DNA of 64,000 bases from SXOA01 sp051004015. GTDB lineage: Bacteria; Planctomycetota; Planctomycetia; Pirellulales; Pirellulaceae. The notes beneath the pieces were generated by a model that did not search any database, had not been told where the DNA came from, and was given only the letters and a program-made list of their open reading frames with translations. The position numbers and the translations under genes were made by a program. The first letter of the stretch is position 1, and every line of letters starts with the position of its first letter. The stretch lies in the NCBI GenBank assembly GCA_051004015.1, contig JBPCKT010000048.1, forward strand, positions 62,001-126,000, given 5' to 3'. This document shows, one piece after another, positions 1 through 10,208 of this stretch.

Positions 1-1784
<1,784 letters not shown>

Positions 1785-1789
1785 CCTAC

Positions 1790-1893
1790 TCGTTCCCAAG
1801 CTCCGCTTGGGAACGCACGTTTGGAAGCTCCGCTTCCTGGATACATCGAAGCAGAGCTTCGTGACTTGTGTTCCCAAGCGGAGCTTGGGAACA
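1790..1893. repeat. Cluster of four hairpins between aceE and aceF
   Basis: Four consecutive small palindromes fill the aceE-aceF gap. The outer two share the arm GTTCCCAAG/CTTGGGAAC (1791-1815 and 1870-1892, the second with the loop reversed). The inner two are shorter (1823-1837 GGAAG/CTTCC and 1848-1860 GAAG/CTTC). The core CTCCG recurs in the loops. The arrangement looks like a REP-type cluster that could form one large compound structure in the mRNA. It lacks a T run, so it is not a canonical terminator. Confidence 0.85.
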
Positions 1894-1916
1894 AGGACTA
1901 ACACCCACGAACAACC

Positions 1917-3260
1917 ATGCCCACAGAAGTCACACTTCCCAACCTTGGCGACGGCATCGATTCCGGCGATATCCTGGACGTCCTCGTGAAAGCGGGGGAC
2001 CAGGTCGCCAAGGATCAGGGAATCATCGAAATCGAAACCGGCAAGGCCACGCTGCAGGTCCCATCCACCTTTGCCGGCAAGGTGACCAAGGTCCACGTCG
2101 CCGCCGGCCAAACGGTCAAGCCCGGCGAGGTCCTGCTGACGCTTGAAGCGGCGGCGAAGGAAGCGGTCGCCAAAGCCCCGGCTGCTCCGGCCGCGCCCGC
2201 GGCAAAGGCGGCCCCTGCTGCCGCTCCCCCCGCTGCTCCAGCGGCGAAGGCATCGCCCAAACCGGCCCCCACAAAGCCCGCTGACGCCAAGCCAGCAGAG
2301 CCCCCGCCCGAACCTGCACCCGTGGCCACGGCAACTCCAGCCGACCCCGTCGCCGAACCGACCGAAAGCGGCGGCGAGATTGCGGCCGGCCCCGCTGTCC
2401 GGCGATTCGCTCGCGAAGTCGGCGTGGACCTGAATCGCGTCACCGGCAGCGGGCCCGGCGGACGCATCAGTCGAGAGGATGTATTGACGGTCGTCCGCCA
2501 GTCGAGCCAGGCGGCCGGCGCGAACGGCGCGGGCAAGGCCTCCCAGCGGGACAACTGGGGACCGATTCATGCCGAGAAGATGACCAAAATGCGCAAGGTC
2601 ATTGCGGCCAAGATGGCGGAGTCCGGCACCACCGTCCCGCGTGTCACCAATTTCGACGACGCCGACGTGACCGAGCTCGAAAAAATCCGCCTGACGAGCA
2701 AGGAAGATTACGCCAAGAAGGGGATCAAGCTCACCAGCCTGCCGTTCGTGGTCAAAGCCGTGGCGATGGCCCTCCGCTCGCACCCCACGATTAACGCCTC
2801 GCTCGATCTCGAAAGCGAGCAGATTATCTACAAGGACTACGTCAACATCGGCATCGCCGTGGATACCGACCGGGGCCTCGTCGTCCCCAGCCTCCGGAAC
2901 GCCGACGAACTCAGCATCTCGGACATTGCCCGCGGCCTGGCCACCATTTCCGAGAACATGCGGGAGGGGCGGATCAACCCCGCCGACCTCGCCGGCAGCA
3001 CCTTCAGCATCAGCAACCTGGGGGCCATCGGCGGCACCTACAGCACGCCGATCATCAACACCCCCGAAGTCGCCATCCTTCTCGTCGGCCGCTCGCGGAA
3101 AATGCCGGTCGTCGTCGATGACCAAGTGCAAATCCGCCTGATGATGCCGCTGAGCTTGTCCTACGACCATCGGCTCGTCGATGGCGGCGCGGCAGCCCGG
3201 TTTCTAAACGACGTGATTGATTATCTGAAAGCACCGGGACGGCTGCTGCTCGCGCCGTAG
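1917..3260 (+). CDS. aceF: Dihydrolipoamide acetyltransferase (PDH E2)
   Basis: E2 core of pyruvate dehydrogenase; it transfers acetyl from lipoyl-lysine to CoA. The 447 residues show one lipoyl domain (residues 1-77, lipoylated Lys in EIETGKATLQVP), a long Ala/Pro linker (about 78-150), a peripheral subunit-binding domain (about 158-195, VRRFAREVGVDLNRVTGSG) and the catalytic acetyltransferase domain (about 215-447) with the active-site motif DHRLVDGG near residue 416. It has a single lipoyl domain, whereas E. coli AceF has three. It lies 132 bp after aceE on the same strand, so cotranscription is likely, with the hairpin cluster in between possibly adjusting relative expression. Confidence 0.95.
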   Translation: MPTEVTLPNLGDGIDSGDILDVLVKAGDQVAKDQGIIEIETGKATLQVPSTFAGKVTKVHVAAGQTVKPGEVLLTLEAAAKEAVAKAPAAPAAPAAKAAPAAAPPAAPAAKASPKPAPTKPADAKPAEPPPEPAPVATATPADPVAEPTESGGEIAAGPAVRRFAREVGVDLNRVTGSGPGGRISREDVLTVVRQSSQAAGANGAGKASQRDNWGPIHAEKMTKMRKVIAAKMAESGTTVPRVTNFDDADVTELEKIRLTSKEDYAKKGIKLTSLPFVVKAVAMALRSHPTINASLDLESEQIIYKDYVNIGIAVDTDRGLVVPSLRNADELSISDIARGLATISENMREGRINPADLAGSTFSISNLGAIGGTYSTPIINTPEVAILLVGRSRKMPVVVDDQVQIRLMMPLSLSYDHRLVDGGAAARFLNDVIDYLKAPGRLLLAP

Positions 3261-3288
3261 TTTGTAGTAACCCGCTTCAGAGGGTTAT

Positions 3289-4749
3289 TTACAGATACGG
3301 CATTGCCAGCCGTGCAATGCCGTCACGCAGGCGGACGGGAATCGAGCGGCTGTCGACTTCTTCCAGGCTCGTCTGGTGGGAAACGCTGATACGTTGGCGA
3401 ACGATCTCAATGAGTTGCGCGGCCAGTCGGCGATCGTAGCATTCCACGTTGAATTCAAAGTTCAAACGGAGGCTTCGCGCGTCCCAGTTCGCGCTGCCGA
3501 TGAAGCTCCAGACGTCGTCGACTACCATCAGCTTCGTGTGGTCGAAAGGCGGCGGAGATAGCCAGACCTTGCACCCCCGCTGCAGCATCTGCCAAAGCTG
3601 GGCCGTGCAGGCCCACTGCACCAGCCGCAGGTTGCCTTTCTGCGGCACGATGACGTTCACGTCCACGCCGCGCATGGCCGCCACATTGAGGGCTGTAATC
3701 AGCGCCTGGTCTGGTAGAAAATAGGGCGTGATGATGTGCAGCGACCTGCTGGCGCAGCCGATGGCGCCGAGGATGGTCAGGCGGATTTTGTCGTACTCCA
3801 CGTCCGGCCCATCCTCAATGCCGCGGGCCAGGCAGGTGCCGATTTGTTCCACGGCAGGGAACCAGGCATCGCCGGCCAGGCGTTCATCCGTGCAGAATTC
3901 CCAGTCGTCGGCAAATGTCTCTTGCATGTGCGTGACGACCGGGCCTTCCACCTTGAAATGCAGGTCGTGCAGTGGGTGCTTGCCGGGGTTGCTCTCGCAG
4001 CATCCCTGGCGGATGTTCATGCCCCCGGTGAAGCCGACGCGGCCATCGACGACCATGATCTTGCGGTGGTTCCGCAGGTTGGTGTAGTGAAACTTCCAGG
4101 GAATGAGCGTGGGAAGGAAGGTATCGAACGGGATGCCCGCCCCGCGGAGATGCCCCTTCACCGAAGGCCAGGTGTAGCGGGTCCCCACGTCGTCAATCAG
4201 CACTCGCACCTCCACGCCGCGGTCCTTGGCGCGGCCCAGGGCGTGGACAAACTTTCGCCCCGCTTCGTCGTTATCGAAGATATAGGTTTGCAAGCTGACG
4301 GACTTGTTGGCCTCGTCGATGGCGGAGAGCATCGCTGCATAGGCTTCGTCTCCCTTGGCCAACGGAGTCAGGCGGTTGCCGTCGAGGAGTGGGACCTTGG
4401 AGGCCTGGTCCACAAACTGCACCAGCCGCTGGAGGCCGCGATAATCGGGGCCAAGCTGACGGTGCAAGTCTTCGTCGGTGCAGTACTCCAGCGGTGGCGA
4501 GGCGGGCTTTTGCTGATACTTCCTCAGGCGGCGGGCCTTGCGATGAATTCGGTTGACGCCGAACGCGAAGTACAGGAACGCCCCGATAATCGGCGTTAGC
4601 CAGATGATGCCCACCCAGCCCAGGGCACTGCGGTTGTCCCGCTTGGTGAGGACGACATGGCACGACGCGCCGATGGCCAGCCCCGTGTTGAGGACGGCGA
4701 ACAGGTAGGGCCAGAGGGTGAAGAAGATTTCGGGGAGCAGGTCGTCCAT
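3289..4749 (-). CDS. cls: Cardiolipin synthase (phospholipase D family)
   Basis: Membrane enzyme that condenses phosphatidylglycerol into cardiolipin. Two N-terminal membrane helices (ILFFTLWPYLFAVLNTG-type region and WVGIIWLTPIIGAFLYFAFG) precede two PLD HKD motifs: HRKIMVVDGRVGFTGGMN and HTKLMVVDDVWSFIGSANWD. Length from the chosen ATG is 486 residues, typical for bacterial Cls. The ORF stays open to an ATG at 4845, but the extra 32 residues are not hydrophobic and precede the usual N-terminal helix, so 4749 is preferred; neither start has a strong ribosome-binding site. It is convergent with aceF and divergent from the YVTN protein gene. Confidence 0.92.
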   Translation of the reverse strand: MDDLLPEIFFTLWPYLFAVLNTGLAIGASCHVVLTKRDNRSALGWVGIIWLTPIIGAFLYFAFGVNRIHRKARRLRKYQQKPASPPLEYCTDEDLHRQLGPDYRGLQRLVQFVDQASKVPLLDGNRLTPLAKGDEAYAAMLSAIDEANKSVSLQTYIFDNDEAGRKFVHALGRAKDRGVEVRVLIDDVGTRYTWPSVKGHLRGAGIPFDTFLPTLIPWKFHYTNLRNHRKIMVVDGRVGFTGGMNIRQGCCESNPGKHPLHDLHFKVEGPVVTHMQETFADDWEFCTDERLAGDAWFPAVEQIGTCLARGIEDGPDVEYDKIRLTILGAIGCASRSLHIITPYFLPDQALITALNVAAMRGVDVNVIVPQKGNLRLVQWACTAQLWQMLQRGCKVWLSPPPFDHTKLMVVDDVWSFIGSANWDARSLRLNFEFNVECYDRRLAAQLIEIVRQRISVSHQTSLEEVDSRSIPVRLRDGIARLAMPYL

Positions 4750-4896
4750 GAGTAGGTCCGGGGTAGAGTGCTCACTGATTCTAGTCGGAGGCACCCCAGG
4801 AATTGCACTCCACTCTCGTCCTGATAGGAATTTGGTGAGGGGCATGTTCTAATGCCAAAGTCCCATCCCATCCCGGCCGTTCCTGGAGGCGCTCTC

Positions 4897-5934
4897 ATGC
4901 TTCGCCGTTGTCCCTTGCTGCTGGCGTTCCTTGGCGCGATTGCCATTCTGCTCCCTTCCGCCAGCGCTGCTGACATTCAGCGGCAATTGTGGGTGACGAA
5001 TGCCTTTGGGGACGATGTGCATGTGTTCGAGGTGGGAACCTGGAAGCTGCTGAAGACGATCAAAGTGGGGCCCAACCCGCACGGCATTTCCGCGACGGCG
5101 GATGGAAAGACCGTGCATATTGCCCTGGAGAATTTCGGCGGCAAGGAGGGGGAGTTGCTGTGGCTGGATGCTGCCACCGGCGACATCAAGGGGCGGGTGA
5201 AGGTCGGCCCCAAGCCGAACGAAAATGAATGCACGCCGGATGGCAAGTGGATCTACGTCCCCTGCGAGGATGGCCAATATTGGGTCGTGGACGGCGAACA
5301 TAAGAAGGTAGCCGCCAAAGTCGACACCGGCGGTCGGCCCCACAACACCACGGTCAGCCCCGACGGCAAGCGGATGTACCTCTCGCCGATGGGTGCCCCC
5401 AAGAAAGTGACCATTGTGGACGTAGCCGCCGGCCACAAGGTGATCGGCGAAATCCCGTTTGACAACAGCGTCCGCCCGCCCGCGATTTCCAAGGATGAGA
5501 AGCTGTTCTTTCAGAATATCGACGGCCTGGTCGGCTTTCAGGTTGCCGATATCGCCAGCCGCAAGGTAATCAAGACGGTGGCGGAAAAGCCGGACGAGGA
5601 CAAGAAGGACGTGCCAACACGCAGCCACGGGCTGTGCATGCGGCCCGACCAGAAGGAAGTCTGGTCCTGCAACGTGGAGCATGAGTCCCTGCACATTCAC
5701 GAAGCGACAAGCGGCGAATATGAAGAAATCAAACGGCTGAAGATGCCCGGACGGATCTACTGGGTGACATTCACTCCCGACAGCAAATGGGGCTTTGTCA
5801 GCGTGCGGAGCAAACAGCAGGTGGCGGTGATTGATTGCCAGACCAAGGAAATCGTCAAGCTTCTGGATGCCGGCAAGGAGCCGAAGCGGACGCAGGTGAT
5901 TGACGTTCCCCTTAATAGTCCGCTCACTCCGTGA
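4897..5934 (+). CDS. Secreted YVTN-type beta-propeller protein
   Basis: The 345-residue exported protein has a clear Sec signal peptide (MLRRCPLLLAFLGAIAILL, cleavage after PSASA) and repeated blades such as WVTNAFGDDVHVFEVGTWK, GPNPHGISATADGKTVHIAL and PNENECTPDGKWIYVPCEDG, typical of YVTN/cytochrome-d1-like seven-bladed propellers. Function is unknown; such proteins bind ligands or partners in the periplasm or at the cell surface. The ATG at 4897 is preceded by TGGAGG at good spacing, which rules out the upstream ATG at 4852. The stop codon lies inside a palindrome (5920-5938). Confidence 0.85.
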   Translation: MLRRCPLLLAFLGAIAILLPSASAADIQRQLWVTNAFGDDVHVFEVGTWKLLKTIKVGPNPHGISATADGKTVHIALENFGGKEGELLWLDAATGDIKGRVKVGPKPNENECTPDGKWIYVPCEDGQYWVVDGEHKKVAAKVDTGGRPHNTTVSPDGKRMYLSPMGAPKKVTIVDVAAGHKVIGEIPFDNSVRPPAISKDEKLFFQNIDGLVGFQVADIASRKVIKTVAEKPDEDKKDVPTRSHGLCMRPDQKEVWSCNVEHESLHIHEATSGEYEEIKRLKMPGRIYWVTFTPDSKWGFVSVRSKQQVAVIDCQTKEIVKLLDAGKEPKRTQVIDVPLNSPLTP

Positions 5935-5938
5935 GCGG
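5920..5938. repeat. Palindrome overlapping the YVTN gene stop codon
   Basis: Perfect 8-bp arms CCGCTCAC/GTGAGCGG with a TCC loop. The stop TGA (5932-5934) is formed within the right arm, and the last codons (PLTP) come from the left arm. A related palindrome with CTCACGC/GCGTGAG arms lies at 10159. Confidence 0.7.
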
Positions 5939-5991
5939 AAATGCCTTATTCGCCAGCGACAAACAGCCAGAAACTATCCAAGGAGTCCAAA

Positions 5992-6300
5992 ATGGGCGAA
6001 GAAAATCGAGGTTCTTCCGGCAGTGGCACGGTGATGATCGTGGTGGCCATTCTGGGCGGAATCCTGCTGCTTGGCTGTTGCGGCGGCGTGCTGGTGTTGG
6101 GTGCCGGGATGTTTTATGTAGGATCCGAGGTGCAGGACGCGCAAATGCAGCTTGAAGAAACAATCCGCAAGGAAGGCGAGGTTGTCCCAGAAATACAAGA
6201 ATCCCTGGAGCCGCTAAGAGTAATGCCGGACGAGCCTCCGGCTCCGACGGAGCCGCGTGATGAAACGCCCGCCCCCGCACGAGAAGAGAACAAAGAGTAA
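5992..6300 (+). CDS. Small single-pass membrane protein, first tandem copy
   Basis: The 102-residue protein starts MGEENRGSSGSGTV, followed by one transmembrane segment (MIVVAILGGILLLGCCGGVL) and a charged, Glu/Pro-rich tail. The ATG at 5992 follows AGGAG, so the ORF start at 5941 is not used. It is a paralogue of the next gene, sharing MGEENR-SSGSGTV and a Cys-Cys-Gly at the end of the membrane helix. Function is unrecognised. The duplication and the conserved CCG suggest a membrane-anchored pair, perhaps oligomeric. Confidence 0.7.
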   Translation: MGEENRGSSGSGTVMIVVAILGGILLLGCCGGVLVLGAGMFYVGSEVQDAQMQLEETIRKEGEVVPEIQESLEPLRVMPDEPPAPTEPRDETPAPAREENKE

Positions 6301-6330
6301 TTTAGACGGCATTTTGCTGAGGAGCCAAAC

Positions 6331-6669
6331 ATGGGCGAGGAAAATCGAAGTTCATCCGGCAGCGGCACGGTCCTCGTGGTCATCGGCATTGTGGCCGTCG
6401 TGCTGCTGATTCCCTGTTGTGGTCTGGTGGCTGGAGTGGGCCTTTTGATGTTTAGAGCCAGTGAAGCTCAGTCGGAGGCCATGAGAGCACAGGAGCAATC
6501 CGTGCTGGAAATTGAGAAAACCAGACAGGAAATGCAGAAAACGAAAGAGGAGTTCGAAAAGACCTTCGAGAAGACGCGGGAGGAGGTCGAGGGAATCAAA
6601 TTTCCCGACGCACCTGGTTCGGAGATTCCGTCCGCTCCTGCGTTTCCCGATGCGAGTGAGAAAAAATAA
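6331..6669 (+). CDS. Small single-pass membrane protein, second tandem copy
   Basis: The 112-residue protein begins MGEENRSSSGSGTVLVVIG, continues with a transmembrane helix ending LLIPCCGLVAG, and has a Lys/Glu-rich tail (QEMQKTKEEFEKTFEKTREE) predicted to be helical or coiled-coil. It is homologous to the gene 30 bp upstream through the N-terminus and the membrane helix, while the tails have diverged. An SD-like GAGGAGCC precedes the ATG. Function is unknown. Confidence 0.7.
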   Translation: MGEENRSSSGSGTVLVVIGIVAVVLLIPCCGLVAGVGLLMFRASEAQSEAMRAQEQSVLEIEKTRQEMQKTKEEFEKTFEKTREEVEGIKFPDAPGSEIPSAPAFPDASEKK

Positions 6670-6696
6670 CGGCAGGGTGAAGCTGCTCGCGTTGCG

Positions 6697-7281
6697 CTAC
6701 GCCGGCGGCGGCGGCTGTTTGACGAGGTTGCTGATCTGCTTGAATTCCGGCGTCCCGGCCACGTCGCACCACTCGAACAAAGCCGCTTCGACGGTGGTCA
6801 ATGTCGCTCCCGCTGAATCCATCCGCTGCAGGGCCGTCTCGCAGTCCAACCAGCCACGGGCACCAACGGCATCGACGGCCAAGTAGACCCGAAAGCCCGC
6901 CGCCAGCAGGTCATGCACCGTCTGCTGCACGCAGACATGGGCCTCAATGCCGCAAACCAGGATGCGGTGAATTCCCTTCTGCCCCAACGCCTCAAACAGC
7001 TCGCCGCACTCCCCGCAGCTAAAGGCCATCTTCGCGGGAATCGGGCCGAGTTTGGCGGCGAGTTCGGGCGAAGTCGGCCCCAAGCCCTTGGGATACTGCT
7101 CGGTCGCCAGCACCTCCAGCCCCAGAATCTTCGCCCCATCTATCAGCCGGCCGATATTCCACACCAGCGGCACATGCCTGGGAATCAGCCGCACCAGCTT
7201 CTCCTGCATATCGACCACGAGCAGCGCGGTATCGCCACGGTTCATCAGTTCCGGACTGCGGGGGAGGCGGGAAGTCGGCAT
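6697..7281 (-). CDS. Isochorismatase-family cysteine hydrolase
   Basis: The 194-residue alpha/beta hydrolase belongs to the isochorismatase/nicotinamidase superfamily. The catalytic triad is visible: Asp in ALLVVDMQEKL, Lys in IPAKMAFSC and nucleophilic Cys in CGIEAHVCVQQT. The substrate cannot be assigned; the short form with GIEAHVCV resembles the YcaC-like group of unknown substrate. The start at 7281 (MPTSRLPRSPEL) is preferred because further upstream the frame runs into a palindromic repeat (7286-7367). The gene is divergent from xylB. Confidence 0.85.
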   Translation of the reverse strand: MPTSRLPRSPELMNRGDTALLVVDMQEKLVRLIPRHVPLVWNIGRLIDGAKILGLEVLATEQYPKGLGPTSPELAAKLGPIPAKMAFSCGECGELFEALGQKGIHRILVCGIEAHVCVQQTVHDLLAAGFRVYLAVDAVGARGWLDCETALQRMDSAGATLTTVEAALFEWCDVAGTPEFKQISNLVKQPPPPA

Positions 7282-7285
7282 AGGG

Positions 7286-7367
7286 AAAGTGTAGAGTGCA
7301 AAGTGTAGAGTGCAAAGTGACGGGCAAAACAGGTACACTCTGCACTTTACACTCTACACTTTGCACT
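7286..7367. repeat. Palindrome of GTGCAAAGTGTAGA units, copy 1
   Basis: The left arm (7286-7319) is built of the direct unit GTAGAGTGCAAAGT repeated, and the right arm (7335-7367) is its reverse complement, giving a large imperfect hairpin in the divergent spacer between the cysteine hydrolase and xylB. A second copy lies at 48469-48540, inside the 5' end of the M28 peptidase gene. Confidence 0.85.
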
Positions 7368-7378
7368 CCCCACTCCCC

Positions 7379-8902
7379 ATGTCCTACTTCCTCGGCATCG
7401 ACGTCGGCACTTCAGGCACCAAGACGCTGGTCATGGACGCAGCCGGCAAGATTCTGGCGGAAGCCACGCAGAATTATCCGCTGCATTCCCCCAAGCCGCT
7501 CTGGACCGAGCAGGACCCGGAAGACTGGTGGAAGGCGACCGTCGCCACGGTGCGAGCCGTCGTGAAAAAGGCAAAACTGAAGGCCGCTGATGTGAAAGCA
7601 ATCGGCCTCTCCGGCCAGATGCATGGCTCGGTCTTTCTCGACAAAAAGAACCAGGTCATCCGCCCCGCTCTGCTCTGGAACGACCAGCGGACCGAGGCGG
7701 AATGTAAGGAAATTGAGCGCCGCGCCGGCGGCCGCGAGAAGCTCATCCAGCTGGTCGCCAATCCGGCGCTCCCAGGCTTTACTGCCCCCAAAATTCTCTG
7801 GCTGCGCAACAAAGAGCCGAAGAATTTCGACAAGCTCAAGAAGGTGCTGCTTCCCAAGGACGACATCCGCCGCCGGATGACCGGGGAATTCGCCACGGAC
7901 GTCAGCGACGCCAGTGGCATGTTGCTCCTGGACGTGGCCCAGCGAACCTGGTCGAAGAAGCTGCTCTCCTCGCTGGAGCTGGATGAAGACCTGCTGGCAA
8001 AGTGCTACGAATCCGAGGAGGTCACCGGAAACCTGACGAAGGAAGCAGCCGCACAGCTCGGCCTTTCGACGAGTTGTGTCGTCGTCGGTGGAGCAGGCGA
8101 CTGCGCGGCGAATGCGGTGGGAACTGGCGTCGTCAAAACCGGCGTGCTCTCCACTTCCATCGGCACCAGCGGCATCATGTTCGTCCATAGCGACGACATG
8201 CAGATCGACCCGCTGGGCCGGCTGCATACCTTTTGCCACGCCGTGCATGGCAAGTGGCACATGATGGGGGTCAGTCTCACCGGCGGCGGGGCCCTCCAGT
8301 GGTTCACCGAAAAAATCTGCCGCGAGCTGTTCGCCAAGAATAAGAAGGGCTCGTTCAAAGCCCTCACGAAGGAAGCCGCCGCCGTCCCCACGGGAAGCGA
8401 AGGGCTCTTCTTCCTCCCGTACCTTGCCGGCGAGCGGACCCCACACGCCGACGCTCATGCCCGTGGCTGTTTCATCGGCCTGACGCTCAAGCACGCCCGC
8501 GGACACCTCGCCCGCTCCGTGATGGAGGGGGTCGGCTACGCCATGCGGGACAGCCTGGCGATCATCCAGTCGCTCGGCGTCCCCGTACAAGAAATCCGGG
8601 CCTCCGGCGGCGGTTCCAAATCGCCGCTGTGGCGGCAAATCCAGGCGGATGTTTTTGGCCAGGACGTCGTCACCATCAACGCCGAACAAGGCCCCGCCTA
8701 CGGCGTCGCACTCTTGGCCGCGGTTGGAGCAGGTGCCTTTGACAACATTGAGCAGGCCTGCGAGGCAACCATCTTCCCCGTCAAGACAACGCCGCTCGAT
8801 AAGACTGCCGCTAAGTTCTACGATCGCGGCTTTCCCCTCTACCAGCAGCTCTACCGGTCGCTGAAGAAGGATTTTGAGGCCATTTCCGGTCTTGAGGGTT
8901 AG
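7379..8902 (+). CDS. xylB: Xylulokinase (FGGY family)
   Basis: Phosphorylates D-xylulose to xylulose 5-phosphate for the pentose phosphate pathway. The 507 residues show the FGGY N-domain (GIDVGTSGTKTLVMD, GLSGQMHGSVFLD, RPALLWNDQRT) and C-domain (GAGDCAANAVGTG with the catalytic Asp region, GGGSKSPLWRQIQADVFG). The ATG at 7379 directly precedes the phosphate-1 motif; the upstream extension of the frame is repeat sequence. No xylA is adjacent, so the kinase may serve xylulose or another pentulose made elsewhere. Confidence 0.93.
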   Translation: MSYFLGIDVGTSGTKTLVMDAAGKILAEATQNYPLHSPKPLWTEQDPEDWWKATVATVRAVVKKAKLKAADVKAIGLSGQMHGSVFLDKKNQVIRPALLWNDQRTEAECKEIERRAGGREKLIQLVANPALPGFTAPKILWLRNKEPKNFDKLKKVLLPKDDIRRRMTGEFATDVSDASGMLLLDVAQRTWSKKLLSSLELDEDLLAKCYESEEVTGNLTKEAAAQLGLSTSCVVVGGAGDCAANAVGTGVVKTGVLSTSIGTSGIMFVHSDDMQIDPLGRLHTFCHAVHGKWHMMGVSLTGGGALQWFTEKICRELFAKNKKGSFKALTKEAAAVPTGSEGLFFLPYLAGERTPHADAHARGCFIGLTLKHARGHLARSVMEGVGYAMRDSLAIIQSLGVPVQEIRASGGGSKSPLWRQIQADVFGQDVVTINAEQGPAYGVALLAAVGAGAFDNIEQACEATIFPVKTTPLDKTAAKFYDRGFPLYQQLYRSLKKDFEAISGLEG

Positions 8903-8912
8903 GCGAAGTAAC

Positions 8913-8955
8913 GGGGTCGGGAGGGGTTTTCGCCGCGAAAACTCCTCCCGACCCC
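8913..8955. repeat. GGGGTCGGGAGG palindrome, copy 1
   Basis: Inverted repeat with arms GGGGTCGGGAGG...TTTTCG / CGAAAA...CCTCCCGACCCC and almost no loop, between xylB and the acyltransferase gene. The same arms recur at 17617-17694 with a different, longer loop, so this is a dispersed element and not a gene-specific terminator. Confidence 0.85.
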
Positions 8956-8980
8956 TTCCCGCCGAAACCTATGTTTACGC

Positions 8981-10153
8981 ATGCTCCCCGCGCTGTCATT
9001 GTCTCGCTTCGTCCCCGCCCGAATCATCACCCTGGCCACGCTGCGCGAGGAGCCGAATCTCAAGGGGCACATCCCCGCCCTCGACGCCATCCGCGGCCTG
9101 GCCATTCTGCTCGTCACCAGCTACCGCTTCTGGGAACGGCCGGTGGGAGAGACTGTGCCGAGCGACGCACTCTCGCATTTCTTCAGCCTGGGTTTTCGCG
9201 GCGTCGATTTGTTCTTTATCCTCTCTGGGTTTTTGATTACCGGCATCCTGTTTGATGCGAAGCAGAAGCCGCATTACTTCCGCAACTTTTACATGCGGCG
9301 GACGCTGCGGATCTTTCCGCTGTACTACGCAGTCCTGGCCGTCACGCTCCTTATTCTGCCGCTCGCCGGCTGGAGCACGGCAAGACTATTTCCAGAGGCG
9401 CATCAGGACCAGGCCTGGCTCTGGCTCTACGGCGCCAACGTGCTGCAATCGCTCCGCGGCGAGTGGTGCCTGGGTTCATTCAATCACTTCTGGTCGCTGG
9501 CGGTGGAAGAGCACTTCTATCTCTTCTGGCCGCTGGTCATCTACGTTTGCTCGCGGCGCACCGCGATGATTGCCTGCGGCAGCGTGGTGGGCATCGCGGC
9601 AGTTGTTCGCACGCTCTGGCTGCTCGGCGGCGGCAACGATGTGGCGGCGGAGACCTTCACGCTGCTGCGCATGGACGCGCTCGCCATGGGAGGCCTGCTG
9701 GCTCTGGCCATTCGAGGTCCAGGAGGAGTGAAAGCTCTCTACCCTTGGGCGTTTGGCGCAGTCATCTTTCTCGCGGCGCTGCTGCTTCCCATCTCGCTGC
9801 TCCATAAACGGCTGCTGGCCATACCGGAGCTGCTCTTTGCCGCCTTTTTCGCCGGGGTGATTCTGCTCGCTCTAGCCGCTTCGAAAGAAGGCCTGTGGGG
9901 CAAGCTGTGGAACTCGCGGCTGCTCCGCTTCTTCGGCAAATACAGCTACGGGATGTATGTCTTTCAGAACCTGCTCATTCCTGTCGTCGCGTCCTGGCTC
10001 AGCGTGGAGATCCTCCAAGAGCAACTGGGCAACCAGATCCTGGCAAGGCTCGCTTACCTCACGCTGATGACCGCCCTCACCATCGCCGCCGCCATGCTCA
10101 GTTGGCACCTCTTTGAGAAGCACGTGCTCAAGCTAAAGAGCTGGTTCGAATAG
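8981..10153 (+). CDS. Acyltransferase-3 family membrane protein
   Basis: The 390-residue polytopic protein of the OafA/YrhL acyltransferase-3 family O-acylates carbohydrates or other cell-surface molecules. Hallmarks are the N-terminal ALDAIRGLAILLV, the GVDLFFILSGFLITGIL helix, NFYMRRTLRIFPLYY, and FNHFWSLAVEEHFYLFWPL, which contains the conserved His/Glu region. About ten hydrophobic segments follow. The acyl acceptor is unknown; no glycan-synthesis cluster surrounds it. The gene is convergent with coaD. Confidence 0.88.
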   Translation: MLPALSLSRFVPARIITLATLREEPNLKGHIPALDAIRGLAILLVTSYRFWERPVGETVPSDALSHFFSLGFRGVDLFFILSGFLITGILFDAKQKPHYFRNFYMRRTLRIFPLYYAVLAVTLLILPLAGWSTARLFPEAHQDQAWLWLYGANVLQSLRGEWCLGSFNHFWSLAVEEHFYLFWPLVIYVCSRRTAMIACGSVVGIAAVVRTLWLLGGGNDVAAETFTLLRMDALAMGGLLALAIRGPGGVKALYPWAFGAVIFLAALLLPISLLHKRLLAIPELLFAAFFAGVILLALAASKEGLWGKLWNSRLLRFFGKYSYGMYVFQNLLIPVVASWLSVEILQEQLGNQILARLAYLTLMTALTIAAAMLSWHLFEKHVLKLKSWFE

Positions 10154-10158
10154 TACTC

Positions 10159-10195
10159 CTCACGCTCCGCGTGAGAATTCATCTCGCGGAGCGAG
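10159..10195. terminator. Palindromes between convergent genes, possible bidirectional terminator
   Basis: CTCACGC/GCGTGAG (10159-10175) followed by CTCGC/GCGAG (10183-10195) lie in the 55-bp gap between the convergent acyltransferase gene and coaD. They could terminate both transcripts, but no clear T run follows, so the element may equally be one of the window's dispersed palindromes. Confidence 0.45.
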
Positions 10196-10208
10196 GTGTG
10201 TAATTTCC

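Noticed and set aside
7310..7378. Upstream N-terminal extension of xylB
   Set aside because: The extra residues are translated palindrome; the kinase motif starts at 7379.
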